DNA of 64,000 nt from Volvox africanus (Eukaryota; Chlorophyta; Chlorophyceae; Chlamydomonadales; Volvocaceae), in the NCBI GenBank assembly GCA_030268105.1, contig BSDZ01000079.1, positions 5,664,001 to 5,728,000 on the forward strand. The letters run 5' to 3'. The notes under the pieces are model-generated. The model made no database searches. It saw nothing but the letters and a program-made list of their open reading frames with translations, and was not told the origin of the DNA. Shown one piece after another: positions 24,501 to 54,414 of this stretch. The position numbers and the translations under genes were made by a program. Each line of letters opens with the position of its first letter. Position 1 is the first letter of the stretch.

Positions 24501-24930
24501 CAAGTATTCAGGTGAGCAAATCACCATTCGCGCGTGCGTCTTGTCTATTTGGTATATATTCTAGAACCAAAGGATGGTGATTTATTAGAGCGTCGCTTGG
24601 CTTCGTCCGTTTGTGTATTAACCATCAGCACAGCGTGTAGCCGTAATTAATATCAATGAAATGATGAGAATGATGGTGTGATTGTGCTGGTAATGATTAA
24701 GTGCATAGCGGGTTGCTTGACGACGGAGTTACTGCTGCTGCTGCTGTTGATTGCTGTTGCTGCAGCATCCGCATGCTGCTATCTTCTACTACGTCGCTCG
24801 TTTTTCAACTTCTTCATGCACCAATCAAGAGCTACGCTCCGTAGCTAGCTCTACACGGTCTTAACTTCACCAAAGACACAAAAGTAATGTCAGGTACGGA
24901 ATTTTTATTTGGCTGCGTGCGGGCGGGCGT
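21546..24930. other. Intergenic DNA, no gene recognised
   Basis: No coding frame with splice support was seen. Features are short CATC/CTAC runs near 22290-22350, a segment at 21761-21836 resembling 45834-45908, and a dispersed repeat copy at 23605-23700. Confidence 0.5.
23605..23700 (-). repeat. Dispersed repeat family A, copy 1
   Basis: Reading on the minus strand it runs from TGTTTAGGCCCGATCGGAAG to CTACCCCAGGATACTAC. It is closely similar to 46185-46285 (minus) and related to plus-strand copies at 29336-29414, 34298-34366, 40967-41068 and 41571-41653. Confidence 0.8.
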
Positions 24931-24959
24931 GGTTCCGCCACCGTGCGTGCGGGCGTACA

Positions 24960-25470
24960 TGTGATGGGTACGGGTGACAATCGAGCGATGCGATGTGTGT
25001 ATATTTGTGTGTATGAGGGGGTGTCATGCGCTGAGGGCGTCTCGCCGGCGGTGCTGCAAGGACGAGCAACGGGGTGGGGGCCTTGCTGCCTACGTGCTGA
25101 CGACCGGGTGCCCGAACCCGCCCTGAGCAGGGGATCGGGTTTCAGGCACGCGGCTTCGTCTTTTCTATGTGTCCAGGGCCACGCACCACACCACACCAGA
25201 CCACACCGCACCCGTCATTTGTTATATTATCTTCTAGCTACCTGGCTTGCTCGCTGCTGCTCTATCTGGTTTGCAACGGAGGGATAGGCAGCAGGTATAT
25301 ATTTAACTAGTTGTGGTATAAATGCAACCAACAGCTGCCTGGCTAGCTATATATACGTATTAAATATAAGAAAGGCTGTTACACTGTATGAGGGCGACTT
25401 GCCCTGCTGCAAGGACAAGCACCGGCGGCCTGATGACCACCGGGCCGATCACACAAATGTATACGCCTGA
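24960..25470 (-). repeat. Degenerate LINE 3' ends
   Basis: Two stretches (about 25016-25180 and 25376-25455) share the landmarks of the LINE 3' end seen at 32591 and 47233: GTTACACTGT, a GGGCGACT.GCCC word, GAC.AGCACCGG and a GACC.C.GGGCC word. They are read here in the same orientation as those copies. Confidence 0.55.
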
Positions 25471-25680
25471 AGTTACGGTCGACGCCCTATGTAATCCTTC
25501 ACTTGCATGTATCGGCCATTAATTTGCTCGCTTGCTCGCTCTAGCTGGGCCTATCAAAGACAGTAATAATAAAATAAAACATGCACACAATATAAGCACT
25601 ATATTTATCGCTTCCCCCGAAAATGTTTTCATTCATTCTGCTGGAACCTTGTGCTGCCGTACGCAACGTACATGATAAGA

Positions 25681-25706
25681 TATTACTACTACTGCTTCCG
25701 CTACTG

Positions 25707-25741
<35 letters not shown>

Positions 25742-25745
25742 GATA
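25681..25745. repeat. (TAC)n microsatellite
   Basis: An imperfect trinucleotide run of ACT/TAC with a few TGCTTC interruptions. Confidence 0.9.
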
Positions 25746-25800
25746 ATTAATGATAATAATATAATAACCTGCATGTTGGACATATGAAGGATGGGGCTAA

Positions 25801-26101
<301 letters not shown>

Positions 26102-26172
26102 CGCCCGCATCATAGATCAGCCGCCGCCCTATTCCCGTCCCCCACCACTCGGACATGCTTTCTTGTGACGAG

Positions 26173-42677
<16,505 letters not shown>

Positions 42678-42792
42678 TGAGGCTCGCTCCGGACGTTAGT
42701 CGCCCCTCTCAGCTGGCAATCTGCTGGGGTAATCGATCTTAGTGGCGATAAATAGGATGGCGCGCTGGATTGCTAGCTAGCAAGCTAGAGGG

Positions 42793-42797
42793 TGTAA
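42793..42797 (+). terminator. Candidate TGTAA polyadenylation signal for Argonaute
   Basis: TGTAA is the usual polyadenylation signal in volvocine algae. This copy lies 115 bases after the Argonaute stop at 42675-42677. Confidence 0.45.
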
Positions 42798-44626
42798 GCA
42801 AGGCGGCGCTGGAGATCTTACAAGCTATAGACGTGACAGGTGCCATGCATGGGGCGTGTACCCTAGGACTATGGCGCAACGACGTAATAACCACGCACGC
42901 ACGTCAGTGCCCACTGCCACGGCTAGCTACAGTTCGGTTTGCAGCGTTTGGCGGAGGTGCACACCTTTTGCATAGGCAGCAACAAAACAAGCGGAGCCTT
43001 CGGCAGACAGGTCTAAGCGTTTCGGGACGCGACGTCAAGGGGAACACACGACATACGCGCACCACTGTTAGTTGTCTAACGATAACGGCGGCGGCAAGTG
43101 AGCGATGTGTCTCTGCTGGCAGTCATCATGGTGTATGCATATATCACATCCATCGCATGTTCGCGGGGTCCTCGGTGGTGAACGGCGGATGGCGAGGGAG
43201 AAGCAGAGCCGGGACGGAGTGTGAATACACGAGCACTTCCTTCCCTGCGTCAATTGACCAACTTGGCCAGGGTTCTCAGCGCACCTACAGCCGGTGGCTG
43301 GTGCATATGTGTTTGTTATGTACATAACGGATCATAATTAGCCATATGTATATATGTCTGATATGCACCTCCATTGCTCATTGCTCATACAGTACCCCGT
43401 GCATGGTTGCATAGGTATGCGCGTTTATCAGTTTGTTAATTTCATGGCTACTAAATTCGTTGGGATTTAACCGCTCCTTCCGTTTCGTTCGGTTTTTGTG
43501 CTGGTTGTGCACATAATGTATAACCGGGACTACAACCGGGACTACCCACATACATTTGGGGTAAACCATATATGCACGCGTACATTTTGCTCGTGAGGTT
43601 TGAATGCCCTTGCTGGCTCGAGCGAGGGGCGGTGCGCTGCAGGACGGACAGACAAAGCCGTGTGTGCTGTGGTTTAGCCACGGTCAGCGCCCCCGTGCTT
43701 GTCCTTGCAGGGCAAATAGTAGCCCAGCGTGTAACACAGTGCCCTAACACACGCAATTTGATATATTTGCGCCCTTGTTTGTGCATGACATGATATCGGC
43801 GCGTAGTCAGTTGCGGTATATCATTCGCCAGCACTTTGCCATCCAGTAGTAAGCAAGTATTAAGCAGCCGGCAGTTAGCTATTAGATATACACGTTAAAT
43901 GCATTACGAGAGATTCTGACGTGTCTACTTGATGACAGCTAGATAGCAGAAATCTAGCTACCGATAAGTCGATATCAAATTAAGTTGGTTTTGTCAGGAA
44001 TCACACTTGATTTAAGTGGCGGCAGCACGCACACATCTACACAATCAAGTCAGCAGTAGTCGCTGGGCAGTAGACGTAGACGTTGGACAGTATGTACAGT
44101 TGTAGCATACGTACATGTTAAATAAAGGACTGCGACGTCCAGATCTTATTTGCGTTTCAGTCAAAACAGAGTCAATTCTGAACATACATTCGTTGTCCAT
44201 CAAACATCAATAAGGCTATGGCTGAAACGCCAAACAGCACTAAATGGTCGAATGCGTACGGGCTTCATCAGTATGTTCCAGGAGTAATAATATAATAGCG
44301 TGTGAAATAAGCAGTAAAGCCGCTTTTATCAATAGCGACCTTGTCTGGGTAACCGCTATTCCTGAAGGCTTTACGGAAGAATGCTTTTGCGGCTGCCGCA
44401 TCCCTGTTTTTCCTGAGAACATTTTTTTGTTAATTTTAGCATAGCCGTCCTTTTCTTTACTGTCGTACAATTTGTAACCACAATAAAAACCGTCGTAAGT
44501 AGTACCGTATATCATCATCATCATCATCATGTTCATCATCACTAATCTCAGCATCTCTTACCGAGCGAATATTACCAGCAGCCCAAATCCGTAATGACGG
44601 CGGCTGTGGGAAATCTCGGTGCTGTA
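42798..44626. other. Convergent intergenic region
   Basis: It lies between the Argonaute 3' end (+) and the glycosyltransferase 3' end (-). No gene was recognised. A degenerate LINE 3' end in plus orientation lies at about 43595-43745 (GGACGGACAGACAAAGCC and GTGTAACAC landmarks). Confidence 0.5.
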
Positions 44627-45726
44627 TCATGTGCGTGCCCCACTCGTGCCTTTGCTTTCTCGCTGCTGCCACTGCTGCTGCTGCTGCCGATGATGATGAC
44701 GATCAGCATTCTGCACCCAACAGAATCGGCGCATATCCATCACCTGTGATCTGTTGGAGGGATCTAGACCTGCGTATTGCCACCATTGCCGTACAGTACG
44801 CTGTCGACCCATGCCGTACTTGAATCCACCAGTGCCGTATTCGCTAAGCATAAGAGCCTCCACCTGATGAATGCGCAAATGCACCCAGTCCATCGATCGG
44901 GAGTCCATGCCAATGTGGGTGTGGCGGCGGCTAGAAAGATAGTGGCTGACCCCTCCGTGCATGCAAGCCACGATAAGTATACTCCCTTGTGGCCACGAGT
45001 GATGAAGCCAACCCCCACCCCGAAACATATAGATATAGATATTAGTAGGATGGCTTGGGACGGATTAGGTCCCAGACTGTCAGTGACTATACATGCATGA
45101 ATGAGCCAAAACATCACAACATGTAACAAATGTACGATAGATGAGCTAATCAACATACCTTCCGAAGTACACCTGCCTTCTGAGTGTGATACGAGGGGTT
45201 GGCGTCGAAGTCCTACATGGTTGTGACGGCGCCCCACGACACACAGACACACATTACAGTCACACGGGATGTGGAGGTAAGGAAAATGGAAGCAAGGAAT
45301 ATGCAGTGTTATGACCATAACTTCAGCTATCCATTCAATAAAAAAATTGGAAGTAATCCAATCAATTATAAATATGAAAGTAATTACAATTGTAATTGAA
45401 AATAATCCAATGAAAATTTTCATGTACATAATACCACCCTCACCCACTCTCTGAATCAATTCATATTGCATTCACTTTCTTATATAGCAGAGGCCTTAAA
45501 GATCGCCAGCAATTTAATCAACACTAGGCGTGTATTGCGCTTGCTTTAAAGCATGCATGCCAGTATCCTAGCTAGTCACGGTGCATCAAGTGGGTGCGTG
45601 AAAAGTTGCCTATCATAAAAGTGGTATGCATTTTAGTTTCAGTTACACATAAAATATTTTGCAATACTAAATTAATATATTCAATTTATATTTATTTTTA
45701 ATTATAATTTCATTTCATTTCATTTC

Positions 45727-45758
<32 letters not shown>

Positions 45759-48700
45759 TTTGAAGGGCTCGTGATGAACGAAATTTCAGCACTTCTCTAA
45801 ACCAATCTATTCATTCAAACATGAATTGTGGTATACCATGCTCTAAGCAAACAAAGTTGGCGCTCGCGAGTTAACGTCAGGAATTAACATTCCAATCATT
45901 TTCATGATCCTGCGCATCCATCCATATACTCGCTGGGAATGTAGGTGAATCACAAACGAACCTCACATTCCAGAATTTCGGGGCGTGATCTCGACTGTAG
46001 TGGTGAAAGGCCACATTGCGATCTGGCGTGAACATGTCCCATCCGTGAGTCCACAGGCGGGCGCTACAGCAGGGGGAGAGATGTGACGCGGTTGTAAGGG
46101 AAAGCCAGCAGCAAACGAATTGGCTGGTGTCCTCTGGCCTAGTCGAACGACTGGCTTGCTTCTGCTTGGAGCAAAACAAAGTTTAGCATCCTGGGGTAGA
46201 GCATCCTATGGCTAATATCTTGGATCATCAAGAAACTGGACCTCTTCCGATCGAGCCTAAACAGTTGGCGGATATAAACACAGAGATACAGCACAAAGCT
46301 GGTGTAACACAGGGTGCAATAGTGCGTGATGCTGTGGTGCGTGCGAACTCCCCGTTACACCTAGCCACAGGTTTGGTCTACCATCATGCATGGTTGCATA
46401 CATTTCATTATTCTCAACCAAAAGGAACTGTGGATGTGATGATGTTGCTAGATGATGATGATGATGATGATGAGGATGAGGATGATGATTTGCATGTCAA
46501 CGAATCGTCGGAACGTGCGTACCTATACAATGCTTCTTCTCCGTGGAAGAGGTAATCCAGGGAGGGGTCAAAAGGCACATTCTCTAGCACGTGGGCCGGA
46601 GCAAACATGAAGCCTGCAGCGGCGAATGGAACCGGCTGGTGTACACACACACATGTGCAGCTGAGACACAATACCATTTCCGCCCATCAACTGTCAAATG
46701 GATTAGGTTGTCAAATGGTTAGGCTGAGGGTTGGGGAGCACCAGGGCGAGGGCCATATGATATGGATGAATATAATTCATACTATATTATTTAACATAAC
46801 ATAACATTATATAACAATGTTATATTATATTATATTATATTATATTATATTATATTATATTATATTATATTATATTATATTATATTATATTATATTATAT
46901 TATATTATATTATATTATATTATATTATATTATATTATATTATATTATATTATATTATATTATATTATATTATATTATATTATATTATGTTATATTATAT
47001 TATATTATATTATATTATATTATATTATATTATATTATATTATATTATATTATATTATATTATATTATATTATATTATATTATATTATATTATATTATAT
47101 TATATTATATTATATTATATTATATTATATTATATTATATTATATTATATTATATTATATTATATTATATTATATTATATTATATTATATTATATTATAT
47201 TATATTATATTATATTATATTATATTATGTATGGGTGTTACACTGTGGGCGATTCGCCCTTCAAAGATGAGCACCTGGGGTCCTGACCGGACCGAGCCAC
47301 AGCGCAGGGGAGGAGGACGTGGCTTTGTCTGTCTGTCCTGCCACGTGCTCCCCCTCTCACTTGGGCCAGCGAAACCTCAGAGGCTCTCGCCTGGCCACTT
47401 ACAGAGCACTCAGGGCCACCAAGAAACCACAGAAGGGCCCAACAGAAAACGGGGGACACCTAGCTGTTCAAAGAACGGGGAACCCTCTCCTCTAAACCGA
47501 AACTGACCTGGCAAGAGCCTGACAGACAAACACAGATCCCCTCAGAGGAGAAACACCAGCAGGAAAGAACACTCTTACACAGCCAAGCCGGAAGAACCCA
47601 ACAAGAGGCGGAGTGGGGTATGACAAGCCAAACTGGCGGCCCCCTAGAAAGCCTTCCGGCCCCACCCAAAGCTGGCCCCGCAAACACCTGCACTGTACAA
47701 GAAGGAAAGACCTCTCTCGCTGATCCCTCCCAAAACCCTAAGGATCCGAAGCCTGGACACAGGAACCTCTAGCCACGAAACCCTCCACCCTCTCCCTTCC
47801 CCTCCTCAAGAACTAGACCGTCCTCCCCTTGTCTCTACCTCCCTGACTTTCTCCCTCTTTCCTCCCACAGAACCTCCTCCTCAAAACTCCTGCCTTAAGG
47901 CCCCTGCTCTGTTCTTGCTGCTCCATGGCCGGTGATGTCAACCGGAACTGCACACCGCATTTGCGTGCCAACTATGGCTAGGATGGGATGTTATGGTCCC
48001 ACCCGCTCCCAGCCATAGTGGGGTATTCCCAACGCTGCAAAAGACTGCAAGCGTGCCCAAAAGTCGGCAACTGTACGGGACCGTGCACGGTCCAGGGGTG
48101 AGGCTGCTGTTTGTGTTGGAGTGTCCATTGCTGGCTGTGTCGTAGAGATGATTGGATGGGTGTTGGCATCTTCCTCTTCCTCTGGAGGGAACCCCCCTGA
48201 ACGGTTGAAGGAGTCAGCAATAGCCCGTTGACGGGGTCCCTGCTCTGCTGTGTGGGTCTGTTGTTGCTGCTGCCGTCCGTGGGTAGAAGGCCCCTGTGGC
48301 CTGTGTTCCCTGGTTGCCGCCCGGGGACAGTGCCTGCCATATTCCATAGAAGATAAGGCTGCCAAAGCTTTCACGTCCCAAGGGGCCTGCTCGCAACCGG
48401 GAGGTGCTTGGACAAGCCATAGCTTTTGCCTGGTCATGCCCCCTTCAATGGTGGCTGATGTCGGCAATGGCAGGTGCCTGTCGATTTGCTCACGCACCGC
48501 CTTGGCTATAGGGCACTCCCAGAAATGGTGCAGGCGCGGGGAGCAAGGTTGATCAGTATCAGCTCCATAGCTGCCACACCCACATGGTTTGATGGGCACC
48601 CTGGAAAGATGTGTGTTGCCAGGCATGGGTATCCCATCGACCACCAAACGCCACAGCGTCTCTTTGTTTTTATTTTCCCACCGAACTGCTGTCCACAGCC

Positions 48701-51700
48701 TGTCTAGGGTTGCCTGAAAGCGCTGGAGGTCAGTGGCAGGGCAGGGAGGAGTTGGTCCGTCTGTTGGCATCCCTTGCGCCTCCTGTACAAAAGCTGTCAA
48801 CAGCTCCAATCGCTCCTCCGCTGTTGAAACCCCTTGCAGCTGAGTAGCTTGGCTGGCCGTAAGCTTGTAGAGAGGCACTATACCCGAGTCCCCTGGCAAT
48901 CTCCAGCCCAAACGCCTGACGATCATGGCCATCACTGTGGTGCGGTCTGGTGGTGCTAGCATTTGCTGCTGCATTCTGTCCTCCACCCTGTCCTGCTATT
49001 GGGGTTGTAAGTGGTTGACTACCTCCCGTGCTTCTGCTATCCATGCTGGGCTGATATCGTTGCATAAAGCCGAGAGAGCCATATGGGTAGAGTCCTTGTC
49101 TCGCAGTTGGGTGAGGCTAGCTAAGGGGTCTAGAAACTGTTGGGTCCAGTCCAATATTATATCATATTATATCATATTATATCATATTATATTATATTAT
49201 ATTATATTATATCATATTATATCATATTATATTATATTATATTATATTATATTATATTATATTATATTATATTATATTACATTACATTACATTACATTAC
49301 ATTACATTACATTACATTACATTACATTACATTATATTATATTATATTATATTATATTATATTATATTATATTATATTATATTATATTATATTATATTAT
49401 ATTATATTATATTATATTATATTATATTATATTATATTATATTATATTATATTATATTATATTATATTATATTATATTATATTATATTATATTATATTAT
49501 ATTATATTATATTATATTATATTATATTATATTATATTATATTATATTATATTATATTATATTATATTATATTATATTATATTATATTACTCGCATCTCT
49601 TTTCAATTTGATCTTCGCTCATAGCCCATCTCATAGCCCATCCCACAGATAAACACTGTATGCAATCATTTACCACCTGCCCACATCCCCTCGCAGCTGC
49701 AGCTTAGAACTTCATCAAGCGCCCCAAAAAGCTCACCCTGAGGGGCTGTCCACTGGGAGGTGGGTCCATCAGCGCCGCTTCGAGCATGAGCACCCGCTGC
49801 CCCGCCGCCTCCTCCACCCAGCGCGCTAGGCACATGGCAGGGACCCGCCGCTCTGACATGTCGTCCCAAGACGGCGGATAGTGCTACATTTCCCCCAGGC
49901 AAGAGGTAGAAAGGGAGAGGCACCGCAGTACATAGGCATGATGGGCAGGGAGTGCCATACGTGGGCCAACTGTTTTCAGATACGTATTGTGTTAAGTGTA
50001 TGTGCGCTTGCACACATGATACTCCTGGCCCTGCACTCCTAGATACCTAAGCGCCTTATCCCCATAAAGGTAGAAGGTAGATAGGGGGACGTATGTGTCA
50101 GGGTTGCAACAAGGCACGTGCATTTATGGTCCGGGGTAATTATTTACATGTAAGTCATGTGAGAGCGAGGAAGGTAGCGTGGTGCCGGCGGGCTGAGGCC
50201 GATTGCATGTACGGACGCGACTGGCTGGGGTCCCATCCGGCCCGCAGGTGGGGAAGAAAGTGTGACTAACTCATCATCGCCAGCCTCGTCATGCACTTGG
50301 CGTTGGCCAAACCTCTTATTTAACGAACAGAGGAATGTTAGCTAGGTCCTTAGGTATGTGCGCATTAACATCGATCTGAAACCCCTTTCCGTCGTCGAGG
50401 ATCCGTACCCGCCATCTCACATCCGTACATCGATCTCCGTACATTATAAAGTTGTGAATCGGTAAGCGATAATCAGCATCTTACCTACCGTTAGTACGGC
50501 ATTGCGACTAGGAGCTTCCCGAATCATGCGTAGCAGCTCCACGTCCCATCCTGACGCGAAGCGCATGTGCGAGTCGATCTTCAAACGTACGGTCCAGTGT
50601 GTGCGTGTGTGCGTCGGCCGAGATGCACGAATGGCATCGTTTCCGAGATGGTGCCGAACGAGAGTCGTAATGTAATCACAATGTACGGAGATGCGCGCGC
50701 GGCAGGTAACGGCCGATCCCGACGGCGGATGTTGGCACGGCGGAAGTCAGAGTGATTACGAAGCTGCAATCTCACTACTTTCATAATTGAACCGGTTTGT
50801 AAAAGCCACAAGAGCGTAAAGGCGTTGGTAGCTGGGTTCTGGGTTGGCAGGCAGAGGTGCTGGATGCCGTTGTGGCCGGCTCATAAAGGCTGGAATACAA
50901 TAGTATTAGTATTCATTGTAAACGTTATTATAGTATATATATATAGTACTAAATGAGTGAAGACAGAGGACAGTGGAATCGCGTTTTCATTCGCCAGATC
51001 GGTTAGTTAACTTTGGCTTTATAGCTCTGCCGCCAAGAGACCGACATTCTACAGAGAGTCAAAGACCATACACACACATGCATACATACATACACACACA
51101 TATGTATATATAGCACCTCAGAGAATACCTGAGAATCAGGTCAAGCCTACAACACAGACTTGGGAAATTAGTAAAGCGATACTTCGTTTTATGGTGTTTC
51201 GTTTTTTCACTGGCTGGATCCGGCACAGACCTCCTACATACGCCACCAATCAATGCATCAGAAGCTTTCCATGTACGCGAAGGATCAGAGCCACAGAAAC
51301 TCAGCATTCGTCGCTCCCTATACAACCAGGTGTTAAGGGCCTGGGGAAGGGACTGACGCCTAGAAAAAGAGTAGTTTCCGTTCTTCGTTGAGAATTTGGC
51401 CGTTAGGAGCGAATCCTTCCTACGGCTTTTCACTGCAGCCCCTTCTGCTGCCGGATATCTCCCTCACCCTCACAGCAATAACATTTGAGGCCACTTTTAC
51501 ACGGCATGCTTATGACATGCATGAGCCACCACCCACGAATCAGTGGGTTGGTGCAGCATAGCGGAGCCCGTACACATCCGTACATGTTCCATAACAATAT
51601 GTACGGACATCTGGATCGCCAATTCGCTGCTAGGAGTATCGGTAACTGACCTGCAGTAGGTATTGCTCTCCGTCGTACATTGTTGCTGCCTGGTAGCGAG

Positions 51701-52899
51701 ACAAGCTGGGTCCTTTAGCCGAAGAGACTCCAAGCGACAACCGCCTGTACGAAAAGGATACGGGGCCATAAAGCTTGGTACAAAGAAGTCTACCACGCGC
51801 GGGACTTCAGAACATGAGTGTAGGCCTAGGACAAACACGTCCGACCCCGATCAGCCGCCTTGCACGAATCTGTCCAAACGAACTCAACCATTTACGAATA
51901 GCGTGACCCAGATCAGCTGAACACTTGTTTGTTCATAAACTCACATCAAATATACAATCCAGATGCGCTACGTAGCTGGGCCTTATTAATCTGCCATAAT
52001 CCGCCGTGCGAGGTGCGACTGCTGTGGTGAACTCGGCAAATGCAATATGGAGCCTTTCGCCCATCCCAGCTTTAAGTGGGTCCCTGATGACACTCCGCCC
52101 GTCCCAGCTTCATCTAGACACCAGCAGGTGCGTGCATTATTTGCTGCCATGCATTACTGATGCACCCATTGCAGTACTCTGGGGTTTCTATTCCATGTCC
52201 CCAGCTTACGCATGGGAACCACTAACCGAATATTTCGTTCGAAGCGCGCGAGCCCGGCCGACTCGCATCTCTCCGCGGCCAAGGTGTGGTTGCTGCTGCT
52301 AACGCCGCCTCCAGTCTTGGTAATGTTAGCGACGCTGCCAGCGCCATTACCGGCTTCATCCAAAGTGTAGGTCACCACGCCAGCGAAGACATTTTCGGGT
52401 CGCCGAGCCTGGCGGTACAGATTCAACAGTGTGGAGGCGCACCTGTTTTGGTTTTGGAGAAGGCAAACGAGCGAAGACAGCAAAGGATTGGCAGCCGTCG
52501 AAACGATAACAGAAATCATATGATTTATTTGTTCAGGAGAAAGCGAAAAAAACTGACCGGTGAAGTTGCTCGGATGGATTCAATGTTACAGCCTCGATGG
52601 TTGCATGCTGGACCATGCTGAAACATCAGCTAGCCGTAGCTCGACATTCGCACCTATCTGCCCTACAGTTAATTGTATGTATATGTATGCCTTACTCACT
52701 CGTTGTCTCTGTACGCCCCAATAGATACGAAGATGCTGCCTTTGCCGGTAGCCCCTGCGGGCTTAGGGCCGCGTTGCCGGCCGCGTAAGGTTACGGCTGA
52801 GAAGATAACGCCCAGGATCAGCGCAACGACAAGGATACGCCTGAATGCATATGGCCAAAATCCAGCCATCTTGAGGCCAGCCCTCGTACCCAAAAACAT
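44627..52899 (-). CDS. GT60-like N-acetylglucosaminyltransferase
   Basis: Ten exons join in phase: 52899-52700, 52442-52227, 51744-51651, 50578-50489, 49883-49737, 46635-46523, 46063-45967, 45212-45159 and 44863-44627, giving a 415-residue protein (the list has nine coding blocks). Family hallmarks in order: IFVSIGAYRD at about residue 57-66, followed by C.STLLNLY and RPENVFAGVV; a KGPSLSRYQAATMYDGEQY segment; the donor-site motif IDSHMRF with GWD; AVLTHYPPSW; AAGFMFAPAHV, VPFDPSLDYLFHGEE and SARLWTHGWDMFTP; then HHYSRDHAPKFW. These match the GlcNAc-transferase family that includes the Skp1 hydroxyproline GlcNAc-transferase. An N-terminal hydrophobic segment (about residues 22-36, ILVVALILGVIFSAV) suggests a type II membrane anchor, hence Golgi or ER rather than cytosol. 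The C-terminal exon ends in a His/Gln-rich tail. A LINE and two microsatellites sit in the intron 46635-49737. All motifs are intact. Confidence 0.9.
45711..45762. repeat. (ATTT)n tract
   Basis: CATTT then ATTT tetramers at the low-coordinate side of the segment 45834-45908 that resembles 21761-21836. It may be a retroelement tail. Intronic in the glycosyltransferase gene. Confidence 0.7.
46185..46285 (-). repeat. Dispersed repeat family A, copy 6
   Basis: The best match to copy 1 (23605-23700), sharing GAGCATCCTATGGCTAATAT and CTTGGATCATCA. It is in an intron of the glycosyltransferase gene. Confidence 0.8.
46816..47227. repeat. (TTATA)n pentanucleotide array, first block
   Basis: About 410 bases of nearly pure TTATA abut the 3' end of the LINE. 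Confidence 0.97.
47228..49152 (-). mobile_element. LINE-1-like retrotransposon, 5' truncated
   Basis: About 1.9 kb of non-microsatellite DNA splits an ATATT array. On the minus strand it holds the C-terminal part of a LINE ORF2 followed by about 760 bases of 3' untranslated region that ends in GTAACACCC. The same 3' end occurs at 32591-33025. No target duplication can be read because both flanks are ATATT repeat. Confidence 0.85.
47991..49110 (-). pseudogene. LINE ORF2 C-terminal region, decayed
   Basis: From the high-coordinate end the frame reads ALSALCNDISPAWIAEAREV and is broken by TAG at 48996-48998. It is then open for 332 codons to a stop at 47991. About 150 codons after the stop is a Cys-Gly-Cys-Gly ... 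HHFWECPIA pattern, the Cys/His motif found after the reverse transcriptase in L1-type ORF2 proteins. A Gln/Pro/Arg-rich tail follows. The endonuclease and reverse transcriptase are missing, so it is a dead copy. Confidence 0.75.
49153..49590. repeat. (ATATT)n array, second block
   Basis: About 440 bases of ATATT with ATATC variants at the low end. A homogeneous ATTAC block (about 49277-49332) lies inside. Confidence 0.97.
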
Positions 52900-54414
52900 G
52901 GATTTGGGGTTTGATGATCGCGCCTTGCGCGGGAGTAGGATGTAGCTCTTGCACTCAATGCTTGCTTCTACAAACTATTTAAGAAATCGAATATTGTAAA
53001 GAGAAACAAGCTTTGGGATTTTTATAATAAAAAGAGTTGGGATGGTGAGGCTTCCGTGGCTTTAGGGCATCCGAAACGACATCCATGTTGTGTACGTCAT
53101 GTATGGCTCAAGTCAGCAGCGGTAAATTGGCGCGCTCTCATGATGCAATAAATGCATGATAACCGTGACGAGCAGGGCAGAAGCTCCCCTGGTGACTAGG
53201 CTTGGCTGTCCGGCCATCACGAGCTTATGATAGGGGCAAAGCAGCATGCATAAGATTTTATTACTAAGATGTTGTGTTGTCAAAGATTCCAAACGGACTC
53301 TGCAGTTCCGTCAGTGAACAAACTGGACCTTGCCGAACAGGGCCAAAAGCTGGAAGACGCGTCCATCCACTTTTGAATCAATCAAACGAACCCCGGCGTG
53401 TTTGCTTTAGCCGCCATATGGAATGATAAGAAGAAACTGGACTTTTGTGCATTTTTCATTTCTTTGCGATCATACACCGATGTGCGTAGCGACACATGAC
53501 TGCAAGACGCAGTTATGGCGCGCACTGCCCTGTACGTGCGTGGGCATATCCTTTCAGGGCAACCTGGAGGAACACAGGTCTCAATGCCATCCAGTACCAT
53601 TCAGCAGGACTAATGCTCATCAGTATTCACCTGTATATTTAGAAAAAGACAAGACACGTGGAGCAGAAACGAAGGATAAACAAGGCGCAATACGGCGGGC
53701 GCTTTGACATCCACAGATTTAACGTACAGGAGTCATGGAATGGCATATCAGCAGTCACCCAGCAGATCTTCCCCGCCCGGTGCCAATAATACGCACACAG
53801 AGTTTAATGATAGATCAAATTGGGGGATCAAGAGAGAAAATGCCATGTATGTACTTCTTCATTTACGCACAATCACGCACCACCGCCACGCACCATCGCC
53901 GCGCATTATACTGCAGCACCAAATGTCATGACGCGCCGGTATCGCATTACATGTTTGCCGTACAGTTCAAGATTAATTACAGGTTCCCGCTTTCCTAAAG
54001 CACGTCCATACTATACATCCCGTCTCGCCGCGCCTATGATATCCCTAGCTTCTGCTCCATTCCCACCATGGCGGGCCCCTGTATGTCATCCTCCCTTACT
54101 TAGCATGTCGGTACGACAAATCTAATTGCTTCGAATGTGCAGACCCGCCCGTCCACGTACGAAATCCAGGAATGACGCCCTCCACGTACACTGCCTTTTC
54201 GGGTATGCTTGGTTGCTCGGGTATGCTTCTATTTAATGTTAGATCACTCGATGGAGAGGCAGCCAGGAAGCAAGCTAGCAAGCAAGCAGCCTTGCATACA
54301 GCACATTTCCGCAGCGAACGCTAACAGCCACATCTGGTTTCATTCCGTGAACTCCGTAGGAGGTCAAAGGCATTGTGCCTCCTGGCCGATTTCAGACACC
54401 CCAACCGCCACCGC
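52900..54414. other. Intergenic, no gene recognised
   Basis: This lies upstream of the glycosyltransferase and downstream of CMC2 (both minus). Short open frames at 53423-53931 have no splice or family support. Confidence 0.5.

Noticed and set aside
48250..49065. Plus-strand and alternate-frame genes inside the LINE
   Set aside because: The only coherent coding signal is the minus-strand L1-type ORF2 end.
46817..49652. Ile/Leu/Tyr-rich open frames
   Set aside because: They are translations of the ATATT arrays.
53382..53931. Short genes between the glycosyltransferase and CMC2
   Set aside because: No splice sites, family motifs or coding composition support them.
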